A DNA stretch of 64,000 nucleotides from Lachnospira sp900551945 (GCA_048380335.1 DBFCCI010000044.1:10347-74346), one strand, 5' to 3'; shown: positions 53,083 through 62,665, counted from the stretch's first letter. A program made the numbers and translations. The notes: generated by a model from the letters alone, not told the origin.

Positions 53083-53967
53083 ATGAGTAATTCAAATTCA
53101 GAAAGATATAAGTTAAACAAAGAGCTTGCACAAATGTTAAAGGGTGGCGTTATTATGGACGTAACTACACCTGAACAGGCAAAAATTGCACAGGAAGCAG
53201 GGGCTTGTGCTGTTATGGCGCTTGAAAGAATACCAGCAGATATAAGGGCAGCAGGTGGAGTTTCAAGAATGAGTGACCCTAAGATGATTAAGGGAATACA
53301 AGAGGCTGTGTCAATTCCTGTTATGGCTAAGTGTAGAATAGGGCATTTTGCGGAAGCACAGATATTACAAGCTATTGAGATTGATTATATTGATGAGAGT
53401 GAAGTATTATCACCAGCAGATGATGTTTATCATATTAATAAAAGAGAGTTTAAAGTACCATTTGTATGTGGAGCAAAGGATTTAGGAGAAGCATTAAGAA
53501 GAATTAATGAGGGTGCTTCTATGATTAGAACTAAAGGTGAGCCTGGAACTGGTGATGTTGTTCAAGCTGTAAGGCAAATGAGAAAAATGAACAGCGAGAT
53601 TGCTAAGCTTGTCAGTATGCGAGAAGATGAACTTTTTGAAGCAGCAAAACAGTTACAAGTACCTTACGACCTTGTGCTTTATGTACATGATAATCACAAA
53701 CTTCCAGTTGTTAATTTTGCGGCAGGTGGAGTAGCTACACCAGCAGATGCTTCTCTTATGATGCAGCTTGGGGCAGAAGGTGTCTTTGTGGGTTCTGGTA
53801 TATTTAAGTCTGGTAATCCTAAGAAACGTGCAGCAGCAATTGTTCAAGCTGTAACTAACTATAAAGATGCTGAACTTATTGCGCATTTGTCAGAAGACCT
53901 TGGTGAAGCTATGGTTGGTATTAATGAGCAGGAGATAGCTTTACTTATGGCAGAAAGAGGGAAGTAA
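53083..53967 (+). CDS. pdxS: Pyridoxal 5'-phosphate synthase, PdxS subunit
   Basis: PdxS joins ribose 5-phosphate, glyceraldehyde 3-phosphate and ammonia into PLP. The 294-aa barrel protein shows GGVIMDVTTPEQA (first active-site Lys lies just after), ALERIPADIR, VMAKCRIGHFAEAQ and the phosphate loop AAGGVATPADA. It overlaps pdxT by one base. The route is the DXP-independent one. Confidence 0.97.
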   Translation: MSNSNSERYKLNKELAQMLKGGVIMDVTTPEQAKIAQEAGACAVMALERIPADIRAAGGVSRMSDPKMIKGIQEAVSIPVMAKCRIGHFAEAQILQAIEIDYIDESEVLSPADDVYHINKREFKVPFVCGAKDLGEALRRINEGASMIRTKGEPGTGDVVQAVRQMRKMNSEIAKLVSMREDELFEAAKQLQVPYDLVLYVHDNHKLPVVNFAAGGVATPADASLMMQLGAEGVFVGSGIFKSGNPKKRAAAIVQAVTNYKDAELIAHLSEDLGEAMVGINEQEIALLMAERGK

Positions 53968-54557
53968 TGGTTGTTGGTGTATTAGCGGTACAAGGAGCAT
54001 TTATTGAACATGAAAGGGCAATGGAAAAGCTGGGTGTTTCTTGTATTGAATTAAGAAATTCTAAAGACCTTGAAAAACATTATGACGCACTTATTTTTCC
54101 CGGTGGAGAAAGTACAGTGCAGGGGAAGTTATTACGAGAAAGTGGTATGTATGATATAATAAAAAAACAAATAGAGAACGGAATGCCTGTGCTTGCCACA
54201 TGTGCAGGCATGATACTTTTAGCAAGCAAAATAGAAGATGATAACACAAAACATCTTGCAACAATGCCTGTTACTGTAAAGCGCAATGCTTACGGTAGAC
54301 AGCTTGGAAGTTTCCATACAACTGATTATGTAAAGGAAATAGGTCAAGTACCAATGACATTTATAAGAGCACCTTATATATCACAGGTAGACGGAAATGT
54401 TGATGTATTAGCAAAGGTAGATGGAAAAATTGTTGGAGTAGGGTATAATAATCAGTTGGCATTTGCATTTCACCCAGAGCTTGATGATAACCTTAGTATT
54501 CACAAGATGTTTTTGGAGAGTGTTTTAAAGGTTAAAGGTGAGAGCATAGCTTGCTAG
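53967..54557 (+). CDS. pdxT: Pyridoxal 5'-phosphate synthase, PdxT glutaminase
   Basis: PdxT hydrolyses glutamine and channels ammonia to PdxS. The 196-aa class I amidotransferase has GGESTV, nucleophile C79 in LATCAGMILLA, and His/Glu in FAFHPEL. The ATG shares its first base with the pdxS stop, so the pair is translationally coupled. Confidence 0.96.
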   Translation: MVVGVLAVQGAFIEHERAMEKLGVSCIELRNSKDLEKHYDALIFPGGESTVQGKLLRESGMYDIIKKQIENGMPVLATCAGMILLASKIEDDNTKHLATMPVTVKRNAYGRQLGSFHTTDYVKEIGQVPMTFIRAPYISQVDGNVDVLAKVDGKIVGVGYNNQLAFAFHPELDDNLSIHKMFLESVLKVKGESIAC

Positions 54558-54606
54558 TATTAAGTAATTTAGCTAATGATTATGATAAAAATGTATTAAT
54601 GAATTG

Positions 54607-54640
54607 GAGTAGTTGCAGTAGCAATTGCTCTGATTTTTTT
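54607..54640 (+). terminator. Intrinsic terminator of pdxST
   Basis: GAGTAGTTGC pairs with GCAATTGCTC around AGTA, followed by TTTTTTT after three bases. Confidence 0.75.
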
Positions 54641-54796
54641 GTATAATATTTTAATATAGATGAGTTTATTTTTAAGGGGAAAAGAAATAGTTGCCTTGAA
54701 TGTTTGTGATTATAGAATAAAATTTCTTAATCAAATAATGATATTATTAATAACACAAAAATTTATATATAAGTTAAAGAAATGGAGTTTTAAAAA

Positions 54797-55753
54797 ATGG
54801 TTAAAATAGATTTGATTACAGGTTTTCTTGGTGCAGGAAAGACTACATTTATTAGAAAATATGCAAAATATCTTATGGATAATGGACAAAACATTGGTAT
54901 TCTTGAAAATGACTTTGGTGCGGTCAATGTGGATATGATGTTATTACAAGACCTTATGAGTGAGAAATGTGAACTTGAAATGGTAGCTGGTGGTTGTGAT
55001 TATGATTGTCATGTTAGGCGTTTTAAGACAAAACTTATTTCTATGGCGATGTGTGGTTATGATAGAGTGATTGTTGAACCATCAGGAATATACGATGTTG
55101 ATGAATTTTTTGATGTACTCCATGAAGAACCGCTTGATAACTGGTATGAGATAGGAAATGTAATTACAATAGCAGACGCAAAGCTTGACTGTAATATGTC
55201 TAAACAAGCTCAGTATTTATTAGCAAGTCAGCTCGCTAATGCAGGAAGTGTTATTTTAAGTAGAAGTGATAGTGCGACAAGTAGTGAAATTAAAAATACT
55301 ATAGATTATATGAATACATCATTAAAAGAAGTGAATTGTAAAAGAGTGTTAGAATTAGATAAAGACATTATATGTAAGGATTGGGATAAACTTACTGATA
55401 AAGATTATCAACAAATATTAAACAGTGGATATACAATGCAAAATTATACAAAACTTTTTATGCAGGATGATGAGGGCTTTCAGTCTGAGTATTTTATGAA
55501 TGTTAAGATAACTAAGGACAAGTTATGCGTGGCAGTTAAAAATATAATGGCAGATGAAAGTTGTGGTAAAGTATTTAGAATAAAGGGGTTTGTAAATTTA
55601 CAAGACAGTAATAATCTTGAAAAAGATAATTGGATTGAGCTTAATGCTACTCACAATGAAATTAGAATTCAACCTATAAGTAAGGGACAAGAAGTTATAA
55701 TTGTTATTGGCGAAGAGTTGAACAAAGAAGCTATTGAGAAATATTTTTCTTAA
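54797..55753 (+). CDS. CobW/G3E-family GTPase
   Basis: This 318-aa P-loop GTPase of the metallochaperone family has Walker A GFLGAGKTTFIR, the switch region ENDFGAVNVD, and VEPSGIYDVDEF for Walker B. The metal-binding motif usually written CxCC appears as GGCDYDCHVRRF. The GTP-specificity NKxD is replaced by SRSD. A C-terminal CobW-C-like domain is present. The metal and client are unknown; no zinc operator is seen upstream. Confidence 0.82.
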   Translation: MVKIDLITGFLGAGKTTFIRKYAKYLMDNGQNIGILENDFGAVNVDMMLLQDLMSEKCELEMVAGGCDYDCHVRRFKTKLISMAMCGYDRVIVEPSGIYDVDEFFDVLHEEPLDNWYEIGNVITIADAKLDCNMSKQAQYLLASQLANAGSVILSRSDSATSSEIKNTIDYMNTSLKEVNCKRVLELDKDIICKDWDKLTDKDYQQILNSGYTMQNYTKLFMQDDEGFQSEYFMNVKITKDKLCVAVKNIMADESCGKVFRIKGFVNLQDSNNLEKDNWIELNATHNEIRIQPISKGQEVIIVIGEELNKEAIEKYFS

Positions 55754-56186
55754 TATATAAAAAGTGATTGATAAAAAATTGTCAAAATATTTGTGTGAAA
55801 TAAGGTAAAATTGCACAAAAATATTTTGTGAAAATACGGATAAATTTTCAATAAAAACTGTTTTAAGCTTTTAAATTGCTTTAAATATATATACAAAAGA
55901 GAATATTATTCTTATTTTAAGTAGAATATAGGGCGGTTCTATAAGTTTATAACAGTTAATATTTATTAATTCTAAAAAAAATTAAGAATATTTTAGGTTG
56001 ATTTATTTTGACGAATTATGTATACTATAACAAGCGAGAATGTAGCTAATCTATTTACATAATTAAGGTAAATTTTCAGAGTTTTCTATTAATTATACGT
56101 TTGTGTAAAGTATACATTTTCAGGTATAGAATGTACTACAGAAGCGAAATAGGTTTTGACTATTAAGGAAAAGAGGTATATTACAG
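55754..56186. other. Leader region of pckA
   Basis: This gap has no gene. A promoter (TTGATT, 17 nt, TATACT, 55998-56026) would give pckA a leader of about 150 nt. No known riboswitch is seen in it. Confidence 0.5.
55998..56026 (+). promoter_or_regulatory. Predicted promoter of pckA
   Basis: TTGATT and TATACT are separated by 17 nt. Confidence 0.55.
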
Positions 56187-57791
56187 ATGGCAGTAATTGA
56201 TTTAAGTAAGTATGGTATTACAGGAGCAACAGAAATCGTTCATAATCCTTCTTATGAATTATTATATGAAGAGGAAACTTCTTCAAAGAACGAAGGTTAT
56301 GAAGTTGGTAAGGAAAGCGAACTTGGAGCTGTTAATGTTATGACAGGTATTTATACAGGACGTTCTCCTAAGGATAAATATATTGTAGTTGATGAAAATT
56401 CTAAGAACACAGTATGGTGGACTTCAGATGAATATAAGAATGATAACCACCCAATGTCAGAAGATGTATGGGCTAAGGTTAAGGATATTGCTAAGGCTGA
56501 ACTTTCAAACAAGAGACTTTTCGTAGTTGACGCATTCTGTGGTGCTAACAAGGACACAAGAATGGCAGTTCGTTTTATCGTTGAAGTTGCTTGGCAGGCA
56601 CATTTTGTAACAAATATGTTCATTAAGCCAACAGCAGAAGAACTTGAAAACTTTGAACCAGATTTCGTAGTTTACAATGCTTCTAAGGCTAAGGTTGAAA
56701 ACTATGCTGAATTAGGTCTTAATTCAGAAACTTGTGTAGCATTCAATATTACAAGCCATGAGCAAGTAATTATCAATACATGGTACGGTGGAGAAATGAA
56801 GAAGGGTATGTTCTCTATGATGAACTACTACCTTCCATTAAAGGGAATGGCGTCAATGCACTGTTCAGCTAACACAGATATGAACGGTGAAAACACAGCT
56901 ATCTTCTTTGGTCTTTCAGGAACAGGTAAGACAACACTTTCAACAGACCCTAAGAGACTTCTTATCGGTGATGATGAACATGGTTGGGATGACAACGGTG
57001 TATTTAACTTTGAAGGTGGTTGTTATGCTAAGGTTATCAACCTTGACAAAGAATCTGAACCAGATATTTACAATGCAATTAAGCGTAATGCGCTTCTTGA
57101 AAATGTAACATTAGACGAGAATGGAAAGATTGATTTTGCAGATAAGAGTGTTACAGAAAATACTCGTGTATCTTACCCAATCGACCATATTAAGAATATT
57201 GTACGTCCTATTTCTTCAGCTCCAGCAGCTAAGAACGTTATCTTCCTTTCAGCAGATGCGTTTGGCGTACTTCCTCCAGTATCTATTCTTACACCAGAAC
57301 AGACACAGTACTACTTCCTTTCAGGATTTACTGCTAAGCTTGCTGGTACAGAAAGAGGTATTACAGAACCTACACCAACATTCTCTGCTTGCTTTGGACA
57401 GGCTTTCCTTGAGCTTCACCCAACAAAGTATGCTGAAGAACTTGTTAAGAAGATGGAAAAGAGCGGAGCTAAGGCTTACTTAGTAAACACAGGTTGGAAT
57501 GGTACAGGTAAGAGAATTTCTATTAAGGATACTCGTGGTATTATTGACGCAATCCTTAACGGAGATATCTTAGGTGCTCCAACAAAGAAGATTCCATTCT
57601 TTAACTTTGAAGTTCCAACAGAGCTTAAGGGAGTTGATACAGGTATTCTTGACCCTCGTGATACTTATGCTGATGCTTCTGAATGGGAAACAAAGGCTAA
57701 GGATTTAGCTGCAAGATTTACAAAGAACTTTGCTAAGTATGAAGGAAATGATGCTGGTAAGGCATTAGTAAGTGCTGGCCCACAGATTTAA
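56187..57791 (+). CDS. pckA: Phosphoenolpyruvate carboxykinase (ATP)
   Basis: PckA interconverts oxaloacetate plus ATP with PEP plus CO2 and ADP. In many gut anaerobes it runs toward oxaloacetate. The 534-aa protein has GIYTGRSPKDKY, the kinase loop FFGLSGTGKTTLSTDP, the Mn site HCSANTD nearby and FSACFGQAFLELHP. Codons are strongly biased toward a highly expressed set, as in groEL. It is a single gene with a terminator. Confidence 0.97.
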   Translation: MAVIDLSKYGITGATEIVHNPSYELLYEEETSSKNEGYEVGKESELGAVNVMTGIYTGRSPKDKYIVVDENSKNTVWWTSDEYKNDNHPMSEDVWAKVKDIAKAELSNKRLFVVDAFCGANKDTRMAVRFIVEVAWQAHFVTNMFIKPTAEELENFEPDFVVYNASKAKVENYAELGLNSETCVAFNITSHEQVIINTWYGGEMKKGMFSMMNYYLPLKGMASMHCSANTDMNGENTAIFFGLSGTGKTTLSTDPKRLLIGDDEHGWDDNGVFNFEGGCYAKVINLDKESEPDIYNAIKRNALLENVTLDENGKIDFADKSVTENTRVSYPIDHIKNIVRPISSAPAAKNVIFLSADAFGVLPPVSILTPEQTQYYFLSGFTAKLAGTERGITEPTPTFSACFGQAFLELHPTKYAEELVKKMEKSGAKAYLVNTGWNGTGKRISIKDTRGIIDAILNGDILGAPTKKIPFFNFEVPTELKGVDTGILDPRDTYADASEWETKAKDLAARFTKNFAKYEGNDAGKALVSAGPQI

Positions 57792-57833
57792 TGATATATT
57801 AGTATTAATCTGATATAAGTTGTTAAAATATAT

Positions 57834-57876
57834 AGAGGACTGTGTTTGCTTGTAAGGTGAATACAGTTCTCTTTTT
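57834..57876 (+). terminator. Intrinsic terminator of pckA
   Basis: AGAGGACTGTGT pairs with ATACAGTTCTCT and is followed by TTTTTG. Confidence 0.8.
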
Positions 57877-57909
57877 GTTGAATTTATAATTATTTAAGGA
57901 GAAAATGTT

Positions 57910-58299
57910 ATGGCTAATAGAATTGAAGATGCTGTTAATAAGAAGATGAGTGGATATAACTGTGCGCAGGCGGTAGCTTGTGCATTTAAGGATTATGTTG
58001 ATGTAAGTGAAGATGAGTTAAAAAAGATTACTCAAGGTTTTGCTGTTGGTATGGGAACTATGGAGGGTAGCTGTGGTGCGATAGTTGGTGCAGCAGTTAT
58101 ACTTGGTCTTGTCAATGACAATCCTGCTAAGACTTTTAAAGATGTTAAGGGAATTATGAGTCAGTTTAAGGAGAGCAATGGTTCTGTTATTTGTAAGGAG
58201 TTAAAGGGGATTGAAACTGGTAAGGTGTTAAGAGAATGTAATGACTGCGTAGGTGATGCAGCTAGAATGTTGCAGGAAATATTAGATAAGGATAAGTAG
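57910..58299 (+). CDS. C_GCAxxG_C_C family redox-type protein
   Basis: This 129-aa protein has the Cys pattern that names the family: GYNCAQAVACAF, GSCGAIVGAAVI, VICKELKG and ECNDCVGDAA. Members are thought to bind a metal or redox centre and often sit near reductases, but no function is proven. AAGGAG precedes the ATG. The family B palindrome copy 2 follows it. Confidence 0.85.
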   Translation: MANRIEDAVNKKMSGYNCAQAVACAFKDYVDVSEDELKKITQGFAVGMGTMEGSCGAIVGAAVILGLVNDNPAKTFKDVKGIMSQFKESNGSVICKELKGIETGKVLRECNDCVGDAARMLQEILDKDK

Positions 58300-58319
58300 T
58301 ATAATTGTATATATTTAGA

Positions 58320-58537
58320 AAGAACAAGGCGGTATGTTTTTTGCATTGATAATAAGTGTTAAGAACTTCTAAGATAAGCTGGGAAGATATTGTAAACGAA
58401 CGGGTCGAAAAAAATGCAACATTGTGTTGCTTTTTCCTAAATTGAGCGTCCTGCGCAATTTCCCCTGTTTTTTAACAGCTTATCTAAGATGTTCTAAACA
58501 CTTATTATATATACAAAAAACATAATGCCTTGTTTTA
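58320..58537. repeat. Long branched palindrome, family B, copy 2
   Basis: Outer arms of about 57 nt (58320-58377 and 58480-58537) pair with few mismatches but share no sequence with those of copy 1. The 102-nt core at 58378-58479 is again closed by GCTG/CAGC. Stem-loop 1 (58410-58435) has GCAACA and TGTTGC at its tip; stem-loop 2 is at 58441-58459; TGTTTTTTAACAGC closes the core. It lies between convergent genes. A G-rich patch follows at 58583-58592. Confidence 0.72.
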
Positions 58538-58656
58538 ACTGTAATTACTATATTTTTAATTTGTTTTAATACAATATGTTTTTTGGGGGAGGAAAAAGTG
58601 TAAATGATGAACATATTAGGAAAATTTTGTATTGAAAATAATATAAAGAAGTATTT

Positions 58657-58722
58657 AAACAATGGACTGTTGCAATAAGAGAATTTTTTATAAATTCTCA
58701 TTAAAGTAACAGTCCATTGTTT
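58657..58722. terminator. Hairpin between convergent genes
   Basis: AAACAATGGACTGTTGCA pairs with TAACAGTCCATTGTTT, with the inner stem GAGAATTT/AAATTCTC. It directly follows the stop of the kinase-like gene on the minus strand. Confidence 0.7.
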
Positions 58723-58723
58723 A

Positions 58724-59323
58724 TTATTTATTGTACAGCATTACTACTTCATCAACTATTTGTTCAAGTGTTAAATCTTCGGTATTGAAGTAGTAGTCGT
58801 ATGTTTTTGGATTGCCCCATTCTTTTGAGGTGTGGTATTTGTAGTAGGCTTTTCTTCGTTTGTCATTTTTCTTGATTAAAGAAATTGCTTTGCTTTCTTC
58901 AACATCGTACTTTGCCATTATTCGTTCTATGCGTTGCTCGATTGGAGCTGATATAAATATGCTTAGAACGTCTACGCCTTCTTCTTTTAGTATCCAGTCA
59001 GCACATCTTCCTATGATTATAGCTGAACCGTTGTTGGCTATGTCTAATATTACATCACGTTGAAGCTTAAAAAGGACTTCTTCCATTGGTTCGCCTTTTG
59101 GGGCGTTGTCATTGCCGTAGTAGTTGCTTTCAAATAAAAATGGATTGAACTTCTTTTCATCAAACTTATCTAGTGGGCGACCATGTGTTATTCCGCCATG
59201 TCTTATTGCCATAGTAATTAATTCGTTGTCGTAGTATGGAATACTTAGTTGGTCGGCTATTAACTGACCTGCAACGTGTCCACCACTACCAAATTCACGT
59301 CCGATTGTTATAATTTTACTCAT
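58724..59323 (-). CDS. Cytidylate-kinase-like family protein
   Basis: This 199-aa P-loop protein begins MSKIITIGREFGSGGHVAG, the P-loop form of the cytidylate-kinase-like family found in Firmicutes. Later motifs are YYDNELITMA, AIIIGRCADWIL and KNDKRRKAYYKYHT, the Arg-rich lid. A true Cmk is longer and has a CMP-binding insert, so the substrate is uncertain. The ATG at 59323 follows GGAGG. Confidence 0.8.
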   Translation of the reverse strand: MSKIITIGREFGSGGHVAGQLIADQLSIPYYDNELITMAIRHGGITHGRPLDKFDEKKFNPFLFESNYYGNDNAPKGEPMEEVLFKLQRDVILDIANNGSAIIIGRCADWILKEEGVDVLSIFISAPIEQRIERIMAKYDVEESKAISLIKKNDKRRKAYYKYHTSKEWGNPKTYDYYFNTEDLTLEQIVDEVVMLYNK

Positions 59324-59884
59324 AATATGCACCTCCAAATTTCTATAATAGAAAAATCTTTTGGGTTCTGATACTTATAACTATGTATATTAATTTGTAC
59401 ATATTATAGCATTGTTTTACTAAAAATAAAATAAAAATAGTTATTTTTTTATCAAATATGGTGTATTTGTTGTTTTGTATGATTTTAGTATCTAATAGAA
59501 GGACATTGAGGCAAAGAGTTGTTTGGCGAGTTGATTTTATTATTGAACAAAGATATTTGTTGTTGTAATATAAAGTTGTTTTGATGTTGAATTATTGTTT
59601 TGTATAATGTTGATATCTAATTGAAGATTGTTGTGGATAAAATATGAAAAATTATAGTAGAAATATTTGGGAGATATTGGATATAGTAAAATTTTTGTCG
59701 ATATTCGTAAAATATAATAAGAATTGGTAAGTTTGTGTATTGAAATAATTTGTAAAATATAGTACAATTTACGGATATTATTAGTATTTAATTATAAATC
59801 TGACAGAGTTTATGTTAATATTTTTATAATGCAAATGTCATTTATTATTAAAATGTCAGAATGTAGGCAATGATGGAGGTTATT
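59324..59884. other. Long AT-rich region upstream of xpt
   Basis: This 561-nt divergent gap has no gene. An imperfect direct repeat of about 42 nt is seen at 59467-59509 and 59594-59634 (shared TTGTTTTGTAT and TATCTAAT). A TATAAT at 59825-59830, behind CTGACA, is a likely xpt -10 box. I could not find the guanine-aptamer sequences often placed before xpt-pbuX. Confidence 0.5.
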
Positions 59885-60466
59885 ATGAATTTCTTAGAAG
59901 AAAGAATTTTAAAAGATGGTATTGTAAGGGAAGGAAATGTATTAAAGGTTGATAGTTTTTTAAATCATCAGATGGATATACATTTATTAAATCAGATTGG
60001 TGTTGAGTTTAAGAAGCGTTTTGAAGGTAAGCCAATTAATAAGATTGTTACAATAGAAGCATCTGGAATAGGTATTGCTTGTATAGTTGCTAATCATTTT
60101 GATGTACCTGTAGTATTTGCTAAAAAGAGCAAGAGTATTAATATTGAAGGTGATGTATACGTTGCAGAAGTTGAGTCATTTACACACAAGTGCAAAAATC
60201 AAGTTATAGTATCTAAGAAGTTCTTAGGACCAGAAGACCATGTACTTATTATAGATGATTTCCTTGCAAATGGTTGTGCATTACAAGGTCTTGTATCAAT
60301 AGTTGCACAGTCAGGTGGTACTGTTGAAGGTATTGGTATTGCTATTGAAAAGGGATTTCAGCAGGGTGGAAAAATTATAAGAAATTTAGGATATCAGCTT
60401 GAGTCACTTGCTATAGTTGAAGGCATGGACCCAGCTACTGGTGAAGTATTCTTTCGTGAACAGTAA
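59885..60466 (+). CDS. xpt: Xanthine phosphoribosyltransferase
   Basis: Xpt salvages xanthine (and guanine) with PRPP to XMP. The 193-aa protein begins MNFLEERILKDG and has the PRPP-binding loop VLIIDDFLANG, plus VTIEASGIGIACIVA. The start at 59885 follows TGGAGG; an ATG at 59870 overlaps that site. The purine permease gene follows 35 nt later, forming a salvage operon. XMP then feeds GMP synthesis together with GuaB product. Confidence 0.95.
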   Translation: MNFLEERILKDGIVREGNVLKVDSFLNHQMDIHLLNQIGVEFKKRFEGKPINKIVTIEASGIGIACIVANHFDVPVVFAKKSKSINIEGDVYVAEVESFTHKCKNQVIVSKKFLGPEDHVLIIDDFLANGCALQGLVSIVAQSGGTVEGIGIAIEKGFQQGGKIIRNLGYQLESLAIVEGMDPATGEVFFREQ

Positions 60467-60501
60467 GTAAAAATTAAAGACATAGACAGGTGGACAAAGT
60501 A

Positions 60502-61869
60502 ATGAGCTTAAAGGATAAGTCACAATCAGACAAAAAGAGTAACAGCGATGTGTTAGTAAGTAATGTATATAACCTTGACGGTAGAGTGCCACTTTCAAGG
60601 GCAATTCCATTCGGTTTACAACATATACTTGCAATGTTTGTTGCTAATATTGCACCGATACTTATAGTTGGCGGTGTATGTAACCTATCAGATAAAGAGC
60701 TTGCTGTACTTATACAAAGTGCCATGCTTATAGCAGGAATTGGAACATTAATTCAGTTATTTCCATTGTTTGGCAAAATTGGTTCAGGGCTTCCAATTGT
60801 AATGGGAATAAGTTTTACGTTTGTATCAATATTGAGTTTTGTCGGAGCACAGTATGGATATGGCGCTATTATGGGAGCTGTGCTTATAGGTGGTTTGGTC
60901 GAAGGTGTACTTGGATTATTTGCTAAGTATTGGATTAAGTTAATTTCACCAATTGTAGCTGCAAGTGTTGTAACAGCCATAGGATTTTCGCTTTTATCAG
61001 TAGGTGCAGAGTCATTTGGTGGTGGAAGTGGAAGTGAAGATTTCGGTTCATTAAAGAACTGGATACTTGGAACATTTACACTTGTGTGCTGTATATTATT
61101 CCATATATTTGCAAAGTCAGTGTATAAGCACCTTTCAGTTTTATTTGGACTTGTAATGGGATATATTATGGCTGTTATAATGGGAATGGTTGATTTTTCT
61201 TCCCTTAGTGGAACGGCTATTATAGCAATTCCTAAGTTAATGCCATTTAAAATGGAATTTAGACCTGATGCAATAGTATCTGTAGTTATGATTTTCCTTG
61301 TATCAGCAACGGAAACTATCGGTGATACATCAGCAATTGCTTCTTCTGGTCTTGGCAGAGATGTAACTTTAAAGGAAACATCGGGTTCACTTGCTTGTGA
61401 CGGTTTTGTAAGTTCGTTATCTTCAATATTTGGCTGTCTTCCTGTTACATCGTTTAGTCAGAATGTAGGTCTTGTAGCTATGACTAAGGTTGTCAATAGA
61501 TTTACTATTGCTATAGGTGCAGTAGTAATGATACTTGCAGGAATATTCCCAATGTTTGGTTCACTTCTTGCAACACTTCCCGATGCAGTACTTGGTGGTT
61601 GTACAATTATGATGTTTGGAACTATTGTTGTAAGTGGTTTGCAAATGATAAGCAATTGTGGTTTTTCACAAAGAAATACAATAATTGCTGCGTTGTCATT
61701 AAGTATCGGTTTAGGATTTACACAGTGTGAGAATTTATTTTCAATATTCCCACAGATAGTAGAAACAATCTTTGCACAGAATTGTGTTGCGGTTGTATTT
61801 CTTGTAAGTATAATACTTAATCTTGTGCTTCCAAAGAATATGGAAATTGAGCATGAGCAGAGTAATTAA
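60502..61869 (+). CDS. Xanthine/uracil (NCS2) permease
   Basis: This 455-aa transporter of the nucleobase-ascorbate family has about 14 membrane segments. Motifs include LQHILAMFVANIAPILIV near the start and SATETIGDTSAIASSGLG, which carries the substrate Glu. Then FGCLPVTSFSQNVGLVAMTKV is seen, with the QNxG motif. Linkage to xpt suggests xanthine as substrate (PbuX-like). The ATG at 60502 with AGGTGG 8 nt upstream is preferred over an in-frame GTG at 60490. Confidence 0.9.
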   Translation: MSLKDKSQSDKKSNSDVLVSNVYNLDGRVPLSRAIPFGLQHILAMFVANIAPILIVGGVCNLSDKELAVLIQSAMLIAGIGTLIQLFPLFGKIGSGLPIVMGISFTFVSILSFVGAQYGYGAIMGAVLIGGLVEGVLGLFAKYWIKLISPIVAASVVTAIGFSLLSVGAESFGGGSGSEDFGSLKNWILGTFTLVCCILFHIFAKSVYKHLSVLFGLVMGYIMAVIMGMVDFSSLSGTAIIAIPKLMPFKMEFRPDAIVSVVMIFLVSATETIGDTSAIASSGLGRDVTLKETSGSLACDGFVSSLSSIFGCLPVTSFSQNVGLVAMTKVVNRFTIAIGAVVMILAGIFPMFGSLLATLPDAVLGGCTIMMFGTIVVSGLQMISNCGFSQRNTIIAALSLSIGLGFTQCENLFSIFPQIVETIFAQNCVAVVFLVSIILNLVLPKNMEIEHEQSN

Positions 61870-61928
61870 AATTTGATATTATCAACAATTAGGTATTTAA
61901 TTTCTAGTAGATTTGATGTAAAATTAGT

Positions 61929-62013
61929 ATTAGGCATAAATATTCTCCTTGATGTGTTATTTTGTGGTGATTTAATTATATCGTATGGGAGTGTTTATGC
62001 CTATTCTTTTTTT
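61929..62013 (+). terminator. Terminator of the xpt operon
   Basis: TAGGCATAAATATTCTCC pairs with GGGAGTGTTTATGCCTA around a long loop, followed by TTTTTTTT. A reading frame across it (61873-62136) is rejected. Confidence 0.7.
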
Positions 62014-62163
62014 CACTATGTTTGTGTGAGAATGGAATTTATTGTTTGTAAAATTGGTGTTAATAAAAATGGTTTTTTTGATGTTAAGTTTTGTATAGGT
62101 TATTTTTCCATACTACATTATTGTTTTGGTAGTTGAAATTTTATTTGTTTGTTGGGGGCAAGT

Positions 62164-62613
62164 TTAGTTTTCGGGTATGGCGCTTAGGTGTTTTTTTGCG
62201 TTTTGGTATTGTTCGGGTAGGGCTTCTACGGGGATATTGATTACTACGTCTGTTGTGCCTGCTTTTTCGGCTGTTTCGTAGTACCAGCATTTGTAGTCTA
62301 GCATATCTAGTGTTCTTTGAAGAGAAGCCATCTGTTCTTGTAATATGCGTCTTTGTTTTTTGAATAGTTCTAGGCGTTCATGAATTGTGTCATCGCCTTG
62401 TAGAGTAAGTTCTAAGTATGTCTTTATGTCTTTTATTGACATTCCTGATTTTTTTAAACATTCTATCATTTTTAGCCATTCGATGTCGTTGTCTTGAAAT
62501 TTTCTTATTCCACTGGATGAACGTTCTACGAATGGGAGTAAGCCTTCTTTATCGTAGTATCTTAATGTGGAAGCTGGTATATTAAGAAGTTTTGATATTT
62601 CACCAACTGTCAT
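62164..62613 (-). CDS. MerR-family transcriptional regulator
   Basis: This 149-aa regulator starts with the winged-helix motif TVGEISKLLNIPASTLRYYD, then RSSSGIRKFQDNDI, and has a long dimerisation coiled coil (RLELFKKQRRILQEQM). The C-terminal effector part has a single Cys in YKCWYYETAE. Relatives of this size (AdhR/NmlR group) respond to aldehydes or thiol stress; that is only likeness. AGGAG precedes the ATG. A matching 19-bp-spacer promoter lies upstream. Confidence 0.88.
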   Translation of the reverse strand: MTVGEISKLLNIPASTLRYYDKEGLLPFVERSSSGIRKFQDNDIEWLKMIECLKKSGMSIKDIKTYLELTLQGDDTIHERLELFKKQRRILQEQMASLQRTLDMLDYKCWYYETAEKAGTTDVVINIPVEALPEQYQNAKKHLSAIPEN

Positions 62614-62665
62614 AATTTAATCTCCTTTTTATTTTGTAAAAATAATATAAATTTTTGTATATATA

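Noticed and set aside
61873..62136. Reading frame of 87 codons after the purine permease
   Set aside because: It spans a strong terminator hairpin, lacks an RBS and shows no family pattern.
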